Source of the DNA: Zygnema cylindricum
Taxonomy: Eukaryota > Streptophyta > Zygnematophyceae > Zygnematales > Zygnemataceae
Assembly: GCA_037447655.1 (NCBI GenBank)
Contig: JBBHKE010000244.1
Span: forward strand, 196,001 to 260,000
Reading direction: 5' to 3'
Length of the DNA stretch: 64,000 nucleotides
The notes below the pieces were generated by a model, which searched no databases, was not told the origin of the DNA, and saw nothing but the letters and a program-made list of their open reading frames with translations. The translations under genes and the position numbers were made by a program. Positions within the stretch are counted from its first letter, which is position 1, and every line of letters begins with the position of its first letter. Below, in pieces: positions 20,938 to 34,083 of this stretch.

Positions 20938-23900
20938 GTCTTCTCCCTCTCCTTCCACTTCCTCTTCCTCCTCCTCACTATCCTCCTCCTCCTCCGGATC
21001 CTACAAACAAAAACATTCGTAAAAAAAAAATGTAATAAATAAATAACTGGATAAATCATACTTCCAAATTAGAAATTATTTTCTTTGTTTTATTTTATAT
21101 TTACTTTCATTTTCGATTTAAAATAAAATGCATTTTTTGTGATATATTAAGATTGTTTGGAAAGCATAAACTTGTAAAGAAATAGAAAAATAGTTGCCAT
21201 AAAAATGATGAAAGGGAGAGAGGAGGGAGAGGGGGGGAGAGGGAGAGAGAGAGGGGAGAGGGAGGAAGAGGGAGAGGATGAGATGAGGTTTTCAATGAAT
21301 CCCTAGATTAAGTGCGGATACACCGAAAACCGAAAATTGAAAGTTGAAAAAACAAATATAAATGTAACATTAGAGTTTATAGTACTTATTTATAGAAGGA
21401 ATTATTAATATGTGGCGGATTGTAGTCCACTCCCTTCAATAATGTTGTTAACATAATATTGGACCCGAAAAAAAGTCCAGATAGAATTAGTGGTATTAAG
21501 ACTAATAAAAGCGATGGTCGTAGATCCAAGTTCTGTATATAAGTTTTGTATATAATTTTTGTACATAAATTTTTGAATATTATTTTACACATAAATTTTT
21601 GTACATACTTTTGCCTTCTTACGTTAACAAATGAATCAAACAACATTCATTTTTTGCTTTTAGGGTTTTTTGTTTGTTGTTTTTTGCTTTTTGTTTTTTG
21701 TTTTTTGCTTTTTAGTGTGAAACCGTCTCGATCGGATGTCAAAAAACCTGAAAGGGTTGGGATGGTTCAATAAAAGTGTTTATAACAACATTTATTGTTC
21801 TAGAATGTGATTTAGTGTTTTAAAATGATTTAAGGTTATAACATGATTTGATGAACATGATTAATATTTTAGAACGATTTTAGGTTTTAAAACGATTTAA
21901 GGTTTTAAAATGATTTGATGTTTTAAAATGATTTGATGTTTTAAAACGATTTAAGGTTTTAAAACGATTTGATGTTTTAAAATTATTTGATGTTTTAAAA
22001 ACGCATTAATGTTTGATATGGTTCCATGTTTACTGAAACTCTCTCAATGGTCAAAATATATTCCATATATGGTTTAGTTTTAGATATAGGTTTAGGATTC
22101 ATTCGAAACGTAAGATGAGTCTACATCTAAGAAATGGAGATTTGTACACAACAATTTTCTGTGCAAAATGATATTTTTATTTTATAAAAAATTGACATAT
22201 AAGATGATAAAAATGATAATACTATGTTTAAAATAACAAGTCCATGCCTAAAATGATTTTTCTATGATAAAAATGATAACTCTTATGTTTAAATTTTCAA
22301 TGCTATGTTTAAAAAAATAATATATTATTGGAAACATTGCCATTTCAGAATGATAAAAATGACAATACTATATTTAAAACAATAATGTTATACTTTATTT
22401 AACAATTATATATTATGAATTATATTTTTTACAGAAGATTGGCATTTAGGACAAAATAATAATTGCTTTCAATTAAAAAATTGAAAATTAGGACGATGAA
22501 AATGAGAATTTTATGTTAGAAATAATAGTTTTCAAAAAATAAAAATAAAGGACAACAGAAAACCACTTACCCTTCTCTTCCATTTTGGGTCAGAGGTGGT
22601 ACCGGCCTCTGCAATAAAAAACACACACAAAAAAAAGGAGTTTAATACGTGATATAAAAATAATGCAGATTACCACTTATAGAGTTTCCAACATTTTCGC
22701 ACATCAAAAACTCACTATTAAATACGGAACTTATTTCAGGATTAAATACGGATTACATACAAAATTAGATACACGGAACTCAAAACAGAACTAAATACGG
22801 AGTTAATACATAATTAAAAAAAATACATGTTTTAATACTGAATTTAATTCAGAGTTTTCTACAAAAATACCGCATAGTGTTTACATACATATTTTACTCA
22901 TAAAAACTTGGGTGAAATTGATAAGTATTTCGAACATTTTGGATCAGGCAATTGAAAAATGGGCACAAAGGAGAGAGAAAGAGAAAAGAGGAGATTAATT
23001 CATCCTAATTAGGGGGAAACAGAAGGAGGAATATTAATTAGTTACTTCTAAGTAGGGCAAATAGGGTTAAAAGATGTACAATTTGGCGATGGGATAACCA
23101 CAAAATAAAAAAACCCTGAAAAAATGCTTAAAAAAAAAAAATCTCAAAAAAAGAAAACGAAAACTGGAAACAAATCTCAAATATTCATAAACTGAGTGCG
23201 GCAAAAATGGATTAACCCCTACCAAACCACCCATTAAAACCTCAAAATCTCGGAAAAGACTCCAAATAGCCCTGAAAAAACAAAAAAAATCCCTGAAAAC
23301 CAAAAAAGCCCTAAAAAAACAAAAAAAAACCTAAAAAAACAAAAAAAAAACTCTAGGGCATCCTATCAGAAACCACTAAAAGACACTTCCAAAACCTTCA
23401 GAAGAAACTCTTAAAACCCTGAATTCCTAGAAACTCCTAAACCCTAAAACCCTAAAAACCTGCTCCAAAATTCTAAGAAAGCATACACGCCAAAAATCTA
23501 AAATCAGACCCTATACAATAAAACCCTGATTCTTAAAATTCTGAAACCCTAGACCGTACAAATAATGCCCTGGAAACGCTTCAAAAATCCGAAAAAAAAA
23601 AAAAAAAAAAACCGAAAAATCCGAAAAAACCTTAGATAACCTTAAAAAAAACCTAAAAACCTCAGAGATCACAACCGTGACCCTGGGTCAGAGTTTTGGA
23701 GGAAGAAAAGGTACGGAAATAACTGTAAATATAGTAATTTCCGTACGTTTTTGCAATTAAAAAACCTAAAACTTAGACACACAAAAAAATCGTACGAAAA
23801 AAATCTTAAAAAAACCCTAAAAAGTTCTAGAAAGTCCTGAAAAGCAAAACCCTAGCTACTATCTCAAAAAACTTATGAAGGGCAAAAAAAAAAAATGTAG

Positions 23901-24076
23901 TTACAAAATATATTGAAACATAAAACATATGAAAGGTGAATAAATATAAAAATAAACACAGAAAAATCAAAAATAAAAAATAAAAAAGAAAAAATACCTA
24001 TTTCATCAGGACGAGAAAAAGTCCTTCTTCCTGTCGGTCCCCCCTTGAACTTTCCTCTTCCCGCTCCTCCTCCCAT
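20938..24076 (-). CDS. PDAP1: PDAP1-type 28-kDa heat/acid-stable phosphoprotein, 5' exons only
   Basis: Three minus-strand exons: 24076-23998, 22608-22571 and 21000-20938. Donors are gtattt, gtaagt and gtaagt, and phases agree (1, then 0, then 0). The first exon opens with ATG and reads GRGKFKGGPTGRRTFSRPDE. The second gives AGTTSDPKWKRR and the third an acidic run DPEEEEDSEEEEEEVEGEGE. This matches the N-terminal third of plant PDAP1 (casein-kinase-substrate) proteins, which start MGRGKFKGKPTG and continue through an acidic stretch. The family's conserved C-terminal part (an ENPN motif, then a TELSRREREE-type helix) is not seen below 20938. There lie only TIR elements, then the CW/MBD gene. 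So the copy is truncated, or its remaining exons are displaced. Intron 3 carries the left copy of the segmental duplication; the right copy lies just upstream of exon 1. The family's function is poorly defined (RNA- or growth-factor-linked). Confidence 0.75.
21780..22015. repeat. Minisatellite (ttttaaaacgatttaaggtt type)
   Basis: About eight to ten diverged copies of a 21-23 bp unit alternate aaaacgatttaaggtttt and aaaatgatttgatgtttt. Lies in intron 2 of the PDAP1-type gene. Confidence 0.8.
23270..23870. repeat. Degenerate CCCTAAA-like sequence
   Basis: Many scattered units of the plant telomere type (ccctaaa, ccctaaaa, ccctgaaaa), with a short near-perfect run at 23440-23458. They are mixed with aaaaacc units. 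Lies in intron 1 of the PDAP1-type gene. Too irregular to be a telomere remnant with confidence. Confidence 0.5.
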
Positions 24077-24343
24077 ACCTCAAATACGACAAAAAAACTC
24101 GAATATGATTTACTTGCAATCCGAATAGAAGAAAATATCTCTCCGAAGGAAACAAAAGTATTAAAAGTATTAATAAACGAAGAAGTAGAGGAAGAAAGCA
24201 AAAGAAAAAGGATAAGATAGCGAGGATTTTGAGAAAGAGTAAGCAAACACTAAAAAAAACGTACGGAATACAGTAATACCGTATGCGTATGTTTTGGTTT
24301 TCTTTTTTTAAGTCAAAGTGCTGTGAAGTGTGAACCATACGAA

Positions 24344-24443
24344 TCATAGTTCAAAAGTAGGTGACCGTACGCCCATACAATATGCCTATTGTATGCAAAA
24401 CATACAATATGACCTTAAGACCCATATTGTATTGGCCGCAAAA
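24344..24443. mobile_element. Truncated copy of the CATAGTTCAAAAGTAGG element
   Basis: The left 95 bp match 19966-20060, including catacaatatgaccttaaga. The sequence then breaks at the hAT-like element that starts at 24444. Confidence 0.7.
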
Positions 24444-25137
24444 CATAGTTTGTTCACGGCGTTTAGTGCGAACGATTTAATCGCGACGAATTATACGTAA
24501 CAAACGCCTTGAACCTTTTGAAAAAATCGTAAAAATCGTTAATGAATTTTCGTCCGTACTATTCCGTACATGTAAACAAAAATAAATTTCACATATACTG
24601 CAGTTTGTACCATTTTCGTACATTTTCCGTATCTTTTCGTAATAGCTCGTACATTTTTGGTACAATTTCGTACATTTCCGTAAAATTTCTGTTCAGTTTA
24701 CCGGACAGAAAGTACATCGCGTTTTTTTCCGATTTATTCAAAAGTCACGAATTATACGTTTTAATCGGAACAAAGGAAAAAATCGCGCGATTTGAACAAC
24801 TATGAAAAAACATTAACACTAATAAGTAATAACGATTCACGGCGCAGCGAAAAGAAACATTATTGACGCTAATAGCGATCACGGTGTACCGTACACCGCG
24901 TTTTAGCTTTTATCCTTCATAGTTTATCACCAATCAAATTTCTCCGTGGCACAGGTGTCCAATTATCGTTTGGAGACCGCCGATCGAAGGATATGAATCT
25001 CATCTTTCCATCGCAACCGTCGGATCAGTAATGTGGCAGGTGTGCACGGAGAAAATATAGTTTTCGGGCCAGAAACGAAATCAGAAATCCAATAATCCTT
25101 TCCTCCTTTCTAAACAGTCCTCCTACACAAAATTTGG
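24440..25137 (+). repeat. Segmental duplication, right copy
   Basis: Partner of 20262-20920, about 4.2 kb away in the same orientation. Beyond 25137 the sequence departs into a short acttcacaa-rich run. Confidence 0.85.
24444..24804. mobile_element. hAT-like non-autonomous element, copy 2
   Basis: Same family as 20266-20588, with one variant base near the left end (catagtttgttca) and a perfect right end. Part of the right copy of the segmental duplication. Confidence 0.75.
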
Positions 25138-27748
25138 AGCTTCACAAACTTCACAAGCATCACAGATTTCCACTTCACACACTCTTCCACTTCCACTGTC
25201 GTAAAAAAAAAAAATTACAACTACTTAGCGACGTTGTACATATACGAGTTGTAAGTTTTTCTAATCTTTTTTTGAAAATCTTTATCTAAATCCTCCAATC
25301 CACCCATACCGCCCAAAAACTATAGCGACACCACCAATATTGCCTATTCCAATATTGAACACAATCACCACATTATTTTTCTCGTTTAAAAATGCAACAA
25401 AATAAGGGAGAGAAAGGAACGTACTTAGAAAGCATCATCATGTAAGCGAGCTAACAAAATTGCTAATAAAGCTGGATTAAATTATAAAACTTTTTTAAAA
25501 AGTACGATGGAATTCATTCTCTTTAAGTGCATATTCATTCACATTGTGTGTGTGTGCGTGTTTGTTGGTCCATCACATTTCCATGTACTAAACTTTTGAT
25601 GGGCTAGAGTAACAAGTAATGGGCACATTTTCATCTTGAGTGAATACCAAAACTAGGGTGGAATTTGCTAGAATATAAAAAACGCTAATTATTTGCTTTT
25701 GGAAGACGAAGAAAGTACACCAATGAATTGCTACAGCGTCGAGAGCACTTATTCGGCTCCCTGTTTTTTTGTTCCCTGGAAACAATAGCGATAACGGTAC
25801 TAATTGTCTTTTTTCTTAACAAAAATACTTTTTGTGGTCACAATCGTCTAAATCATCGATAACATAGTTATGATAGAAACACGCAAATACAGTTCTTGGG
25901 TTAATTATGTCTTTACTTAAAGTGAAGATTCACACTGTAATTGTTGTGCATTGTTAGAAATTCATTCAGGTTCAGGTGCTCCTCGGCGAAAAAATAAGAC
26001 GAAAGAACTTCCAGTTATCTTCTTTACTAAGAGTCTATCGACAAAAGATGGACCGTTTGCCTCTTTCTCAACTGCAAGGGGCACAACCATCATCAAAATT
26101 GGTATTATACTTTTTTCAGGAAGTTGAAAGTACTTTCATTGCACAATTTTTGACATTCTTAATCGTGAGACGTCACGTTTGCAAGGTGAGACCGTTGCCC
26201 TTCAATTGCTCACCTCAAAATAGGAATCCAACGGTTCAACATAAAGTTTTAACTCCTTCACCTGCCTTGAAAAAGTCTAACAGCAATAAAGATGGGAGCG
26301 TAGCACATCAACTCGTAGGTGACACAAATAACATGCAATATTTTCAAACTACATGCAATATTTTCAAACACTCAATATTTTGATGTTCACATGATCATCC
26401 TGAGAGCCAAAACCGAAACATATCCATGGCAGTAAAGCTAGGAAGATAACAAAGGAAGGAGAGGCGTGCTTCAGCTCGGCCAAACACTGCCTGGCTCGAT
26501 TTTTAGACCAACTTTCTGTTTTAGTGTCTATACGACTGACCATCATTTAGGGAATACTGCCTTTCGATGACCAAGACTATTGCATGCCTACCTATTCCAC
26601 TTACTGTTCTTACAAGAGGCATTTAACTTTTTTGGTAGTATGGTCATTTAAAAAGTGATAGAAATAAGAGGCCAAGCAGAGCAAGCTGAAATACAATTCT
26701 TCAATAATTCTAGTCACAACCACAAACCGTCGGCATTTATTAAAAATGGGAAATTAATTAATAACAATAATTTTCAATATGAAGACACTTACTGACAAGC
26801 CAATGCCAATTAACAAAGCTAAGCCCTCAAACACGAGTGGACGATGATATGCCTTTGCAATACAAGGAGAAGATTAGTCTAGTTTAGTTTTGTTAAGTCT
26901 TCATGACAAAAAAAAAAACCAACCAATAAAAAGCAATTCAAACAGACGGGAATCCACAGCAACTGATTTGCAATTACAAAGGGAAAAAAATGTAATACAG
27001 ATGAAATATCTGCTGAATAACTCTCTGGTAATTTGTAAAATTACAATACTTTCTTGAGCACCTAATATGGTGCAATTTTTTCTATCTTTAAGATCACATT
27101 TAACGCATCTTAACCAGTAATTTTTGAAATTACATTATAACATATGGAAACAAAAACCTCCCCAAAAGACGCTTTGCTGGACTCTTCTTTTCCAACAGCC
27201 GTCCCTAATACCAAATTGAGTGGAAAATCCCCAAAAGACTTCAATCGCCCTTTCACGCTGTGCTATGAGAGCAGACTCCAATAGGAATAGGAAGAGGGAG
27301 AGGGAGGGGGACGAGGGGGAAGGGGGAGAGGGAGAGGGGAGAGAGAAAAGAAGAGAAAGGGGGAGGAGGGGAGAGAGGAGAAGGAAAAGGAAGGGAAATT
27401 TTGTTGTTTCTTCCCTCATGTAGTTGTCTACACAGCTCGATATGTAACTTAATATTGTCAACTTCAGAACTTGAAAATATCTCCTTACCGCAAAACTTCC
27501 CACAAACCATCATCCCATTGTTAGTCCCACAACCCATTTTTACAATTTCAACATCTAACCAAGCAGATACAACAGTTGACTAGGCTTCGCCCAGGCCAGC
27601 TGTACTAACACAACTTACTCCATCCTCCCTTCTGTCGTCCTCCCTCCATCACTCCATTCGAGCTGAGTCTTCCTCATGCAAACTCACATATTATCAACTC
27701 CATGTCACAAAACGGAACTGAGTTTTATACTGAATTTGAAACTGTCTG
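25138..27748. other. Intergenic DNA, no convincing gene
   Basis: AT-rich. A GA-rich run lies at 27290-27395. A possible exon-like stretch at 25970-26102 (after ttcattcag, before gtattata) reads smoothly in one frame but matches no family I know. The segment next to 27748 should hold the 3' UTR of the minus-strand coiled-coil gene. Confidence 0.4.
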
Positions 27749-30700
27749 TCAGTGATTCTCCTCCACTGAGCCTCTGTTCTTCAACACAGAAAGACGTTCG
27801 CTTATGGTGGTAGGTAAGACGATGGACTCTTTTTCTTCCCAAATCCAGGTCTCCATATCCTTCACGTCATCTTCTCCCTGTCTCATCTGAAGAACTTTCA
27901 TCCTCTCTAACACACTCATAAAATTCTTTTCCGTATCCAGATTATTATCCACTACCACCGCTTCAGTAAATGTTTCTGCAAGGGTTTCCTCATGTGGTAG
28001 CAATGTAATTGGTTCAGTTGGACTAAAACAATCTGTACAATCCTTAAAGTCCTCCTCTGACCCTTGTTCTTCCATTCCAAACCTCGACATTATATCACAT
28101 ATGAGTCTTGCATCACGCTCTTCCTTCTCCGGATCCTCATCCCACCATGTGTTATCATCACAAGACAGGCAAATATTTTGTTCTGACAAACTATTATTGC
28201 CACAACCAGCACAATATTCACTATCAGTTTGCTGATCCAATTCGCCAAGAAGCCAATCAGGACCCTCGTCACAATCTGTCACCTGCACATCAGTAATGAA
28301 AACGTCAGGAAAAGGTTACTGATTGATTTCAAGCTGTTATGTTCCAAGCTCTTAACGGACTTTACTATTGAAAAAGTTGCAGCCCAAATGGCTGCATGAA
28401 CTTGACATTTTGACCTGGAAGTCAAAGCCGGGGTTCACTTGCTCGTGAACTTTTTTAGTTTCCATCTATCTTCCATGCTTCCCCTTGATCCTTACCGATT
28501 CATTGCTTCGTGAAAAGTTGAAAAAACCTTGAACAATGTCCTCTTCTTCTCTTGATAAATCTTCAACCTTATCCACTGGTTGTAAATCGTCTGACTCATA
28601 GGCTTCGAGAATAGCGTTTCCTCCTCTGCAAAACAGGTAAAAATGAGTTAAAGAAGAAGCACAAAAGTAAAACTTAGCAAGGCTGCAATGTTGGCTTCTG
28701 AGATGGAACAAAGTAGTAAGAAGCTTCAGATACAGCAAGAAAGAATAAACTGCCTCAACACCCACTTTTTGTACGGCCTATGTTAAACACGTTGAAGGCC
28801 AGCATAAAACCAGAATCATCCTGCATCTGGCATTGTGGTCATTTTCTTCTGTATGAGCTTGAGCACTGAAGTTCAGAGCAATGTTTTTCTGTAGCGATCA
28901 GTTTCTTATCGGAAAGGCGATTTAAAAAAAAAAAAAAACCAAACTAGTCACAGCGATAGTTTTCACACGTCCAGACAGACAAACTAATTATCATGACTTC
29001 TGCCCTTTAACAAATAATTCAATAGACAACCACCGATCAATAACTTTGTCAAGTAATAACTTTGTCAAGTAATAACTTTGTCATTCCTCTGTAAGTTTTT
29101 AGAATACTTAGCCCAGCTGAACTGGTAATATTTAAACATTGGTCAGTTGATGCCATAGGCATTTTCGAGACCAACATACCAACATTTTAAGAAAGGTTTA
29201 ATTTTGACTGTATGCTGTAGTTTGACAAAAATGCCAGCAGCATTTGCATAATGCAACCACATTTTCAAGCATAGGTCACTGCAAGAATATGTGTTGAGAC
29301 AAAGTAATGCAAAAACTGCCCTGCTCAGACGTTAGCAGGTCAAAACCATTGTCCCTGATAATAGATACAGCAATAATTGTCAACTTGCTTTTGGGAATAA
29401 CAATTAAAATAGCAAAAAAAATTGCATAACTAATTTGTACATCGATGATGTTTATACAAAATTATTTTTGGCTAATCTGGACACAAATACATTATTGTCA
29501 ATCTCATTTTATTTGGGTCTGGACGTTTGAAAATTTTTGGGCAATCTATCTTAAGACTAGGCACAGATCCCTGAATTCATGGGGATGTGACATATTTACA
29601 AATGCATCTAGGGTGTCCATTCTTGGCTGAGTGCCATTACCATTGTGATTAAACAGTGTCGACAACCATTGATCTGCGTGCCTATCACAACAGATGCGTT
29701 GCCACGCGACCAGATGTGAAACCTCAAGCATATGACTGTCAGTCTCTGTCTGTGAAAGGAAATGTCACAAACATGGAAACAGAACAAAGCCATCCATCAT
29801 GATATGCAGTAACAGTCATAGGCTATAGTAATGACATACAACAATAAATTACAATGAACATGTCCTATGCCTGTCAGGACCTTAAGGCAAAACCGGGACA
29901 TGAATCTTTTGATAAACACTAGAACTGGGTGAAATAATTGCATATTACCCACACTGTTTCAGAAAAGCCAAACAGAGGAGCTGAAAGGCAAAAGATAGAA
30001 AATCCCAAAAAATCTTGTCGATTGAAGGGACAGGTGAAGTCTTAACTCGCGAAGAGAAACACACCTGAGTGCATGATCTTGCAGCTCAGCTGAAAATTTC
30101 CGCTCTTCTTCCAGTTCTGCAGAATAATAAACTAGCGTAGAAATGAAAAATAAACTTTGTTGTCTTGCACAAAAGACCAGACAATCAAGCTCCGGATTTA
30201 TAATGAGCTACGTAGTCACATTCCTCAATTCTCCCGTTTAAACACACAAACCAAAAGACACATCTAAATAAAGCCAGCCTTCTGATGCAAACGTGCTATA
30301 AAAGAAGGGAATGAATCAACGGAACGGTCTAAAATACTTTCCATAAGCCATTTAACAAAGTCGCAACAGGAATCTTGTTAACAAAAAAAAAACACCCGGA
30401 GCTATTATCCGCAACTTTGTCCACATTCACAGTAAAACAAACATTCAATAATATGCAACAATTGATTTTCATTACCTTGCTGACTGAACTGTAGAACAGT
30501 CCGTAGGTTTTTTATTTGCGAAAGAGCTTGCTGAAGCTGTGCCTTCAACTGTTCCACCTCCTCTAAGGCTTGCTTTTCACCTTTTCGCTGTCCTAACATC
30601 AACCCCATTCAAAAGATTACAATTAAGCACCGCTAAGAAGGCATTGCAAAGTCATCGTTGGAATCAATTAGGGTCAACAAAAAGGATAGGGACAATGAAG

Positions 30701-32463
30701 ACAAAAGAAAAGAAAAGGTTTCCTAGCTGCTCATGCTTCTCCACATTCCTAAACACTGAACACAAAAATAAAACATAGGATTCAATCGGCTCCTAAAAAC
30801 AGTTGAAGCAGACCATACATGGGACCACATATCTTCATCGACGTTCACTTTAAAAAGAAAGTACACAATCCTACAAGTCATAACAGTACAACATCAGCAA
30901 TCAGATTTCTAACTGAATTGAAAAAAAATCAGCTTACCACAATTGCAAGCGATGCTTGTAACCGTTCACACTCAGCATCATTAACATCACTTTTTTGCTT
31001 CCAAACATCTCGAGAATTTCGAAGCTGAATAAGCTCTGCTTCCTGAAAACACTTGAAAATGAACCGACAAAAACAGTGAAGCTTAAAAACATTGACATTA
31101 GCAATAAAAATAAAAATACCCTCATCATTGAAACTAGCAATCGCAATAAAACTAGACTCATCATTTGGGGTCAAGTTCTCAAAAAGTGATTCAGAAACAT
31201 CAGTAAAGCTAGCAGGTATTCAAAGGGCAATCACACAAGATAAGTTCGCCCTCGCGCTGAGGGTGAATTGCCAGTTTTATGAGTAATCGTGCTTAGGATT
31301 AATAAAAGAACTGTACGAGTTGTATAATTTACCCTCAAAATGAGGGTGGAACTTCAATTATGTACTAACCCTATTAGAAACGCCAGCCATGGTAGTATAC
31401 TTAAAGAATACTATGATGCACTAGCATGCAACTTAATCATAAAACTAAAACAATTACAAAACATCAAGCAGCAACGAGCTTTCTGGATTTTACTTCTGTT
31501 TCACAAATTTTCAATAAAGATTTACGAGTTATTTCGCAAAGGTTACTTCTGTTCTGCAAGTTTTAGATTGAGTTTTCAAGTACTTTCACAAATAAAAACA
31601 AATCTGCTTTATTAGTTTTAGATTGAGATTTACAAGGTTCTCACAAAAACAAATCAAGATGTAAACGAGAAGAAAAAGTTAAAACAGAGAATAAATTTGT
31701 TACCTGTTGCTGCAGTCGGCTTCTTAAAAGGTCAGTCATAGCTTGTTCTCTTGCTTCCTTCATTCGGTTTTCAGACACCAGTCTGTTAAGCCAACGACGA
31801 AAATATTAATCATCATCAGAGTGAGGACAATATAATGATAATCAGAAGGATAACAACATTGATGATAATCATAATGATAACAATATTTATGATAATCAGA
31901 ATGATAACAATATTCAGATGATCAGAATGATATCAATACTAATGATAATCAAAATAATAATGATGGTAACATCCTGGGTATGCAAGAGTCAATCAAAAGG
32001 TAACTGTATCGAACTTCCCTCCCTCTCCCTTCTGCCTTCTCTTCCTCCGTTCCTCTCCCTTTACTACAATGCACACTTAATATCTATTCCCCTCTCTCTA
32101 CAACTCAATGGGCCTCTGCTACACTATTATTTCTCTCCTTCCATCTCAATCTCTCCATATACTTAAGCATCTTACCTCTGTTTTCTCTCTGTCCTTGCTT
32201 GTCTGCCTCAGAAAAAGACGACAATGGAAGTGAAAGCGGCGTGGATCGGGTAAGAGAGAATAAAGATAGACTCTAAAGCAACAAGAGGGAGTGAGCGTGT
32301 GGAAGAGAAATAAAGGAAGACAGAGGATCAAATGTCTGGAGGAGAGTTTGGGTGAGAGCGCCAGCCCTGCACTTTTAAAAGTACTGTACTGTTAAGTTCT
32401 ATCCACTTACGTCAACTTGAAAACTGATGCGGAATCTGTAGCCTGCAATTCTGTATCGGTAGT
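27749..32463 (-). CDS. Unrecognised coiled-coil protein with cysteine cluster, 7 exons seen
   Basis: Seven minus-strand exons join with matching phases: 32463-32411, 31782-31704, 31042-30938, 30587-30476, 30116-30065, 28625-28496 and 28282-27749 (stop). All have AG acceptors and GT donors. The joined part is 354 codons; the 5' start is not found. Residues encoded from 31782 to 30065 are helical and Glu/Gln/Lys/Leu-rich (SENRMKEAREQAMTDLLRSR, EAELIQLRNSRDVWKQK, ALEEVEQLKAQLQQALSQIK), strongly suggesting coiled coil. The last exon starts TDCDEGPDWLLGELDQQTD, followed by a Cys cluster (CAGCGNNSLSEQNICLSCDD) that could bind zinc, then an acidic tail. I do not recognise the family. The TIR element at 32541-34012 lies just upstream and may sit in an intron of this gene. 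The consistent phase across six junctions argues for a real gene. Confidence 0.7.
31820..31970. repeat. Short minisatellite (atgataatcagaatgataac)
   Basis: Five to six diverged copies of a unit of about 25 bp, in an intron of the coiled-coil gene. Confidence 0.75.
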
Positions 32464-32540
32464 CTGCAAGCGTAATCCCTAGTCTGCACAAGATTCTGCA
32501 GCAATGGCATGTTCTAAAAGTGCGAACATTTATTACATAC

Positions 32541-34012
32541 TACATCGCCAATCGCTATTAGCGTAGTGTACGCCAATTCCGTCCCGTTTTTTTTTTATTT
32601 TATTCTCCATTAGCGCAGCTTATTCTATTTTTTTCTGTACGCCATTTAGGGTTTTTTTCCAAGTACCGTACAAAATGAAAGTACGTTGTATTTTAAATAG
32701 TGTGGTGTACGGTCAGTTTTGGACCGTATAAAATTGTACCTTTTTAAGTGAAAAAGTATAATTAATGAGTTCTAGTAACCGCGGACGCATGAAGGTATGC
32801 GCTCTAAAAAGGAGATGAAATCGGGCTGTCAAATATTACGTTCGCACATATTCGTCCAACAACCACGTTTCGACTGTGTGAAACGTACAATTTGTGTACG
32901 ATTTGTCAGATTATGTACAAATACCTATATTAGTGTAAGCATGTTTGCGACCGACATTTACCTTTTTCAAAGACCCGAATTAGGGTCAAGTTCCATCAGT
33001 CGAAAAGTGGGGTAGTTTACAGAAATCCGAGATTATCCGTACCAGTTCGTACCGCTTATTTTGTTTTTATACGCGAAACAACATTGCAGGAGAATCTTGC
33101 CAATAATCGGACTTGAAGGTAATACTGACCGTCGGATGTTCATCTGCGAGGCGTTCGCTTCATTTTTCTCTGTAGCTGCAAACGTACTTGTAGGAGGTGG
33201 GTTGGCAGATACAAAAAAAAATTAATCGTGACACGCTGGAAAAATAAGCTACGTGTCACGATGGAAAACCAACGAAAATTGACGAAATTTGTACATGGTA
33301 TGTACTTTTCAAAATGCAACTGAAAATTAAAAAAGTAATCTTGAAACGGTCCTTCGTCGCGCAATTTCTTTCGTCACACTATTTTCAGCTAAGGATTTTC
33401 GTCATGTTCGAAAACAGTAACCCTAAAAAATGAGCTGGCGTAAAAGACTGACGTTTGCAGAAAGTACAAAATTTATGTCGTATTATGACTTGGTACGCAG
33501 GTACATGGTACGCAACTGAAGATTTGAAGCGAAATTTTCTTTCGTCACACTATTTCCAGCTAAGGATTTTCGTCATGTTCGAAAACAGTAACCCTAAAAA
33601 ATGAGCTGGCGTAAAAGACTGACGTTTGCAGAAAGTACAAAATTTATGTCGTATTATGACTTGGTACGCAGGAACATGGTACGCAACTGAAGATTTGAAG
33701 CGAAATTTGTCGGGGTGAAGATTTTTAAAAGATTTTAAATATCCGGTCAAAACCCACGTGGGGTCACTCAATACATAACACGTGGATAACAGACTCTTCG
33801 TGATGGAACATCGACTCAATTAACCCGGCCCGTAGAGTTGGCCGTACGATTACAGAAATGACTGATGGAACTTGACCCTTAGAATTATTAAACAATTAGA
33901 ATGTATGTTTTTTTTCAAAATTTTCAAATTCTTAATTAGCGTAAACCACGGTAATTATTCATATACGCTAAAGAAACTTCTACGCTAATAGTTATTGGCG
34001 GTGTACTGTACC
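32541..34012. mobile_element. 1.47-kb TIR element, mid-size relative of the 9.7-kb element
   Basis: The left end tacatcgccaatcgctatta and right end agttattggcggtgta are inverted. Its first 300 bp resemble the left end of the 34.7-kb element (ccgtacaaaat ... gtgtggtgtacgg ... ttgtacctttttaagt). Its last 110 bp resemble the right ends of both the 44.4-kb and 44.6-kb elements. The interior holds a tandem duplication. No transposase-like frame, so non-autonomous. Confidence 0.75.
33365..33708 (+). repeat. 172-bp tandem duplication in the TIR element
   Basis: Two near-identical units (about 33365-33536 and 33537-33708). Each contains tttctttcgtcacactattt, tgagctggcgtaaaagactg and gacttggtacgcagg. 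The near identity suggests a recent duplication. Confidence 0.9.
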
Positions 34013-34083
34013 GAAGGAAATCGGCATACCGTGCAAAAAGTCCCTATACCGTACGGTACCTTAAAGATTACGTGTGTATTATA

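Noticed and set aside
25970-26383. Exon-like stretch after ttcattcag
   Set aside because: It reads smoothly in one frame and has AG/GT edges, but I found no partner exons or known domain. Noted only in the spacer entry.
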